From Actinomycetes bacterium (lineage in GTDB: Bacteria; Actinomycetota; Acidimicrobiia; Acidimicrobiales; Acidimicrobiaceae), in NCBI GenBank assembly GCA_021823045.1, contig JAKAPB010000153.1, forward strand, positions 1 to 5,808: 5,808 nt of DNA. The letters run 5' to 3'. Made by a program: the position numbers and the translations under genes. Under the pieces are notes generated by a model that saw only the letters and a program-made list of their open reading frames with translations, was not told the origin of the DNA and searched no databases. Below, piece by piece: positions 2,951 to 5,808 of this stretch (position 1 is the stretch's first letter; each line of letters begins with the position of its first letter).

Positions 2951-5808
2951 GTGCCGCCTTGCCGCTCCATCTACGACGTCCTCGATTACATCCGCCGGAC
3001 GGCCACGAGCGAGGCAGAAAAGGGAATCCTCTTCGAACAGCTAATGGTCGCCTATCTCTCGACCGACCCCACCTATGCCCGACAGTTCGCAAACGTCTGT
3101 CGCTGGGTCGATTGGCCGGGTCGGGGTGCAAGGGGCGACTCGGGGGTCGATCTCGTCGCCGAGGATCGCGAGACCGGCGACCTCACCGCGATCCAGTGCA
3201 AGTTCTACGACCCAGATCATCGGCTCGACAAAGCCGACCTCGACTCCTTCTTCACCGAATCAGGGAAGGCGCCTTTTGCGGCCCGCATGATCATCTCGAC
3301 TACCGATCGGTGGACGACCAAGGCCGAGGAGGCGATGGTCGGCCAGCAGATCCCGGTATCCCGCCTGAGGGTCCAGGACCTTGATGCCTCGCCAGTCGAC
3401 TGGGACGCCTTCGACATCGGCCGGCCCAAGGAGCTTGTGCTACGCCCTGTCAAGGAACTGCGCCTTCACCAGGATGACGCGATCGCCAAGGTGATCCAGG
3501 GTCTCTCCACGGGCGACCGGGGCAAGTTGATCATGGCCTGCGGGACGGGCAAGACCTTCACCGCCCTTCGGCTTGCCGAGCAGATGGTCGGTGCCGGTGG
3601 GAAGGTGCTCTTCCTCGTCCCTTCGATCTCTCTCCTCTCCCAGTCCCTAAAGGAATGGTCGTCGGAGGCAAAGGTGCCCCTGCGGGTCTTCGCAGTCTGC
3701 TCAGACGTGCAGGCCGGCAAGCGCACCGAATCCGATCCTGTCGGACCCTACGATCTGGCGTTTCCGGCCACGACGAACGCGGAACGCCTTGCCGCCCTTG
3801 TCGGCGCACGGCCAGGCGACGAGGCAATGACGGTCGTCTTTTCCACGTACCAGTCCGTCGACAAGGTGGCGGCCGCCCAGGCGGCAGGGGTAGGACCCTT
3901 CGACCTCGTCATCTGCGACGAAGCTCACCGCACCACCGGCGTCACCCTCGCCGAAGAGGATGAGTCTGCCTTCGTGCGGGTGCACGACAATGAATATCTC
4001 GCCGCCGCCAAGCGTCTTTACATGACGGCGACTCCGCGCATCTACGGGGAGTCATCAAAGCAAAAGGCCAAGGAGGCCAAAGCAGAGCTGTGCTCCATGG
4101 ACGATCCCGATCTCTACGGACCCGAACTCCACCGACTGGGATTCGGCGAAGCGGTCGAGCGCAATCTTCTCTCGGACTACCGGGTGCTGGTACTCGCCGT
4201 CGACGAGGAGTACGTGAGCAGAACCTTTCAGAGCCAGCTCGCCGACACGAGCCACGAACTCAACCTCGACGACGCCGCCAAAATTGTCGGATGCCTCAAT
4301 GGGCTCGGGAAAAGGGGGGTGTCTGACCAGACCTTCGCGGTAGACCCGGCCTCGATGCGACGAGCGGTGGCGTTCTGCTCCACGATCGCGAGCTCGAAGA
4401 AGATCGTCGGGTTCTTCAATGAGCTGAGCGCGCTCTACGCAGAGACGGTCGGTGACGGAGCGGTGCATGCCGAGGCCAGTCACGTCGACGGCACCCACAG
4501 CGCACTCATACGCGCCGAGAAGCTCGACTGGCTACGCGGCAACGTGGAAGCCGGAGATTGCCGGATCTTGTCGAACGCCCGCTGTCTCTCCGAAGGTGTC
4601 GACGTTCCCGCCCTCGACGCCGTCTTGTTCCTCAACCCGCGCAAGTCCCAGGTCGACGTTGTCCAGAGCGTCGGACGAGTCATGCGAGCGGCCGCCGGCA
4701 AGACATACGGATATGTGATCCTCCCCATCGGTGTGCCAGCCGGCGTCGCCGCGGAAGAGGCCCTTGCCGACAACGAGCGCTACAAGGTGGTCTGGCAAGT
4801 GCTCCAGGCCCTGCGTGCTCACGACGACCGATTCAGCGCGACAGTCAACAAGATCGACCTCACACAGAACCGGCCCGACCAACTCCAGGTGATCGGTGTC
4901 GGCGGCGGTAAAGACAGCGAAGACGGCAAAGACTCCCCAACGCCCACTGCCCGTACTCTGCAAGGTGCGTTCTCCTTCGGCGACATCGAGGACTGGCAGG
5001 GCGCCATCTACGCCAAGATCGTCGAAAAGGTCGGGGACCGCCGCTACTGGGAGGACTGGGCCAAGGACGTCGCCGCGATCTCCGAACGGCAGGTCTCCCG
5101 AATCAAGTCGCTACTGCGAGCCGATTCCGCGATGCAGAGGACATTCGCCGAATTCGTCGAGGCGCTTCATCGCAACATCAACGAATCGGTCACCGACGAC
5201 GACGCCATCGAGATGCTGTCCCAGCACCTCATCACCAAGCCGGTCTTCGAATCTCTCTTCTCCGACTACGCCTTCGCCTCGAACAATCCGGTCTCGGTCG
5301 CCATGCAGCAGATGGTCGATGCGCTGGGGACTCAGGGCTTGGAGAAAGAGGTCGCCGACCTGGAGGGCTTCTACGCGAGCGTGCGCAAGCGTGCGGAGGG
5401 GATCGACACAGCCGAAGGCAAGCAGAAGATCGTGTTGGAGCTCTACGAGAAGTTCTTCAAGACGGCGCTCCCCAAGGTGACCGATCGCCTGGGCATCGTC
5501 TATACCCCTGTCGAGATCGTCGACTTCATGGTGGCAAGCGTCGAGGAAATCCTGCGCACCGAGTTTGGCGTGGGGATCGCTGATGAGGGAGTCCACGTGC
5601 TCGATCCGTTCACCGGGACCGGCACCTTCCTCGTGCGCCTCATCCAGAGCGGCCTCATCGATCCATCGGCCCTCCCAGCCAAGTATTCGCGAGAACTACA
5701 CGCAAACGAGATTGTTTTGCTCGCGTACTACATCGCCGCTGTCAACATCGAAGCCGCCTACCACGGCGTCATCGGCGGCAGTTACCAGCCTTTCGAGGGG
5801 ATCGTGTT
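2951..5808 (+). CDS. Type ISP restriction-modification enzyme (LlaGI/LlaBIII-like), 3' end outside window
   Basis: This is a single-chain enzyme that, in its family, recognises an asymmetric site, methylates one adenine, translocates on DNA using ATP and cleaves foreign DNA. The 952 visible codons show, in order: an Mrr-like PD-(D/E)XK nuclease (E29, D67 in GVDLV, Q82-C83-K84); SF2 helicase motifs with an LRLHQ Q-like motif (171-175), Walker A ACGTGKT (196-202), DEAH (323-326), TAT (359-361), motif V ARCLSEGVDVPA (543-554) and motif VI QSVGRVMR (572-579); a low-complexity Gly/Lys/Asp/Ser linker (651-666); a coupler region; then a methyltransferase with TPVEIVDFM (from 852) and SAM-binding motif I DPFTGTGTF (885-893), followed by HANEIVLLAYY. 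The catalytic NPP motif and the target recognition domain are off the window, since relatives are roughly 1,500-1,600 residues long. GTG at 2951 is chosen because AGGGG precedes it and the protein then begins, as in relatives, shortly before IYDVLDYIR. The frame closes upstream at a TAA (2894-2896). No frameshift or missing nuclease or helicase motif is seen, so it appears functional as far as visible. Confidence 0.93.
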   Translation, partial: MPPCRSIYDVLDYIRRTATSEAEKGILFEQLMVAYLSTDPTYARQFANVCRWVDWPGRGARGDSGVDLVAEDRETGDLTAIQCKFYDPDHRLDKADLDSFFTESGKAPFAARMIISTTDRWTTKAEEAMVGQQIPVSRLRVQDLDASPVDWDAFDIGRPKELVLRPVKELRLHQDDAIAKVIQGLSTGDRGKLIMACGTGKTFTALRLAEQMVGAGGKVLFLVPSISLLSQSLKEWSSEAKVPLRVFAVCSDVQAGKRTESDPVGPYDLAFPATTNAERLAALVGARPGDEAMTVVFSTYQSVDKVAAAQAAGVGPFDLVICDEAHRTTGVTLAEEDESAFVRVHDNEYLAAAKRLYMTATPRIYGESSKQKAKEAKAELCSMDDPDLYGPELHRLGFGEAVERNLLSDYRVLVLAVDEEYVSRTFQSQLADTSHELNLDDAAKIVGCLNGLGKRGVSDQTFAVDPASMRRAVAFCSTIASSKKIVGFFNELSALYAETVGDGAVHAEASHVDGTHSALIRAEKLDWLRGNVEAGDCRILSNARCLSEGVDVPALDAVLFLNPRKSQVDVVQSVGRVMRAAAGKTYGYVILPIGVPAGVAAEEALADNERYKVVWQVLQALRAHDDRFSATVNKIDLTQNRPDQLQVIGVGGGKDSEDGKDSPTPTARTLQGAFSFGDIEDWQGAIYAKIVEKVGDRRYWEDWAKDVAAISERQVSRIKSLLRADSAMQRTFAEFVEALHRNINESVTDDDAIEMLSQHLITKPVFESLFSDYAFASNNPVSVAMQQMVDALGTQGLEKEVADLEGFYASVRKRAEGIDTAEGKQKIVLELYEKFFKTALPKVTDRLGIVYTPVEIVDFMVASVEEILRTEFGVGIADEGVHVLDPFTGTGTFLVRLIQSGLIDPSALPAKYSRELHANEIVLLAYYIAAVNIEAAYHGVIGGSYQPFEGIV

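Noticed and set aside
2928..5682. Many open frames on both strands inside the Type ISP gene, including minus-strand frames of 140-160 codons
   Set aside because: They overlap a continuous, motif-complete coding frame, show no recognisable domain, and are expected in GC-rich DNA.
1..5808. CRISPR array, tRNA or rRNA genes
   Set aside because: I found no regularly spaced repeats, no tRNA-like cloverleaf and no rRNA sequence. The only tandem repeat is the coding 21-base unit at 792-854.

Overview
The window reads as a mobile-element-rich accessory region running into the first part of a large restriction-modification gene. All protein-coding content I can support is on the + strand. The host is most likely an actinobacterium. 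The restriction gene is GC-rich with G/C-ending codons (40 of 60 bases are G or C in 3901-3960), and the second transposase resembles an IS256 subgroup that I associate with Actinobacteria. This is an inference from composition and remembered family resemblance, and I cannot name a genus.

Left part (1-878): a partial, frameshifted IS256-family transposase. It enters from the left edge and breaks at about 122-131. It then continues in another frame with all three DDE residues, and ends in a small in-frame tandem repeat. Spacer (879-1240): no gene, but dense secondary structure. There is a GC-rich, roughly 105-base palindromic element with 9-bp terminal inverted repeats, followed by a cluster of competing hairpins. 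Middle (1241-2344): a second IS256-family transposase of a different subgroup. It has an intact DDE core but lacks the usual N-terminal region, and two compensating frameshifts replace its W-D-T-R motif.

Right spacer (2345-2950): a hairpin just after the transposase, a perfect TTGACA box, an inverted repeat surrounding the start of a 47-residue ORF of unknown function, and an 11-bp hairpin whose T-rich side faces the minus strand. A very AT-rich leader follows (14 of 60 bases are G or C in 2881-2940). Composition then switches abruptly at the GTG start of the restriction gene.

Right part (2951-5808, running off the edge): a Type ISP (LlaGI/LlaBIII-like) single-polypeptide restriction-modification enzyme. 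Visible in order are an Mrr-like nuclease, a complete SF2 helicase/translocase, a coupler region, and the start of a gamma-type N6-adenine methyltransferase with motif I. The catalytic NPP motif and the target recognition domain lie beyond the window. This family needs no separate subunits, so the gene may act alone as an anti-phage module, with IS remnants marking a site of gene turnover.
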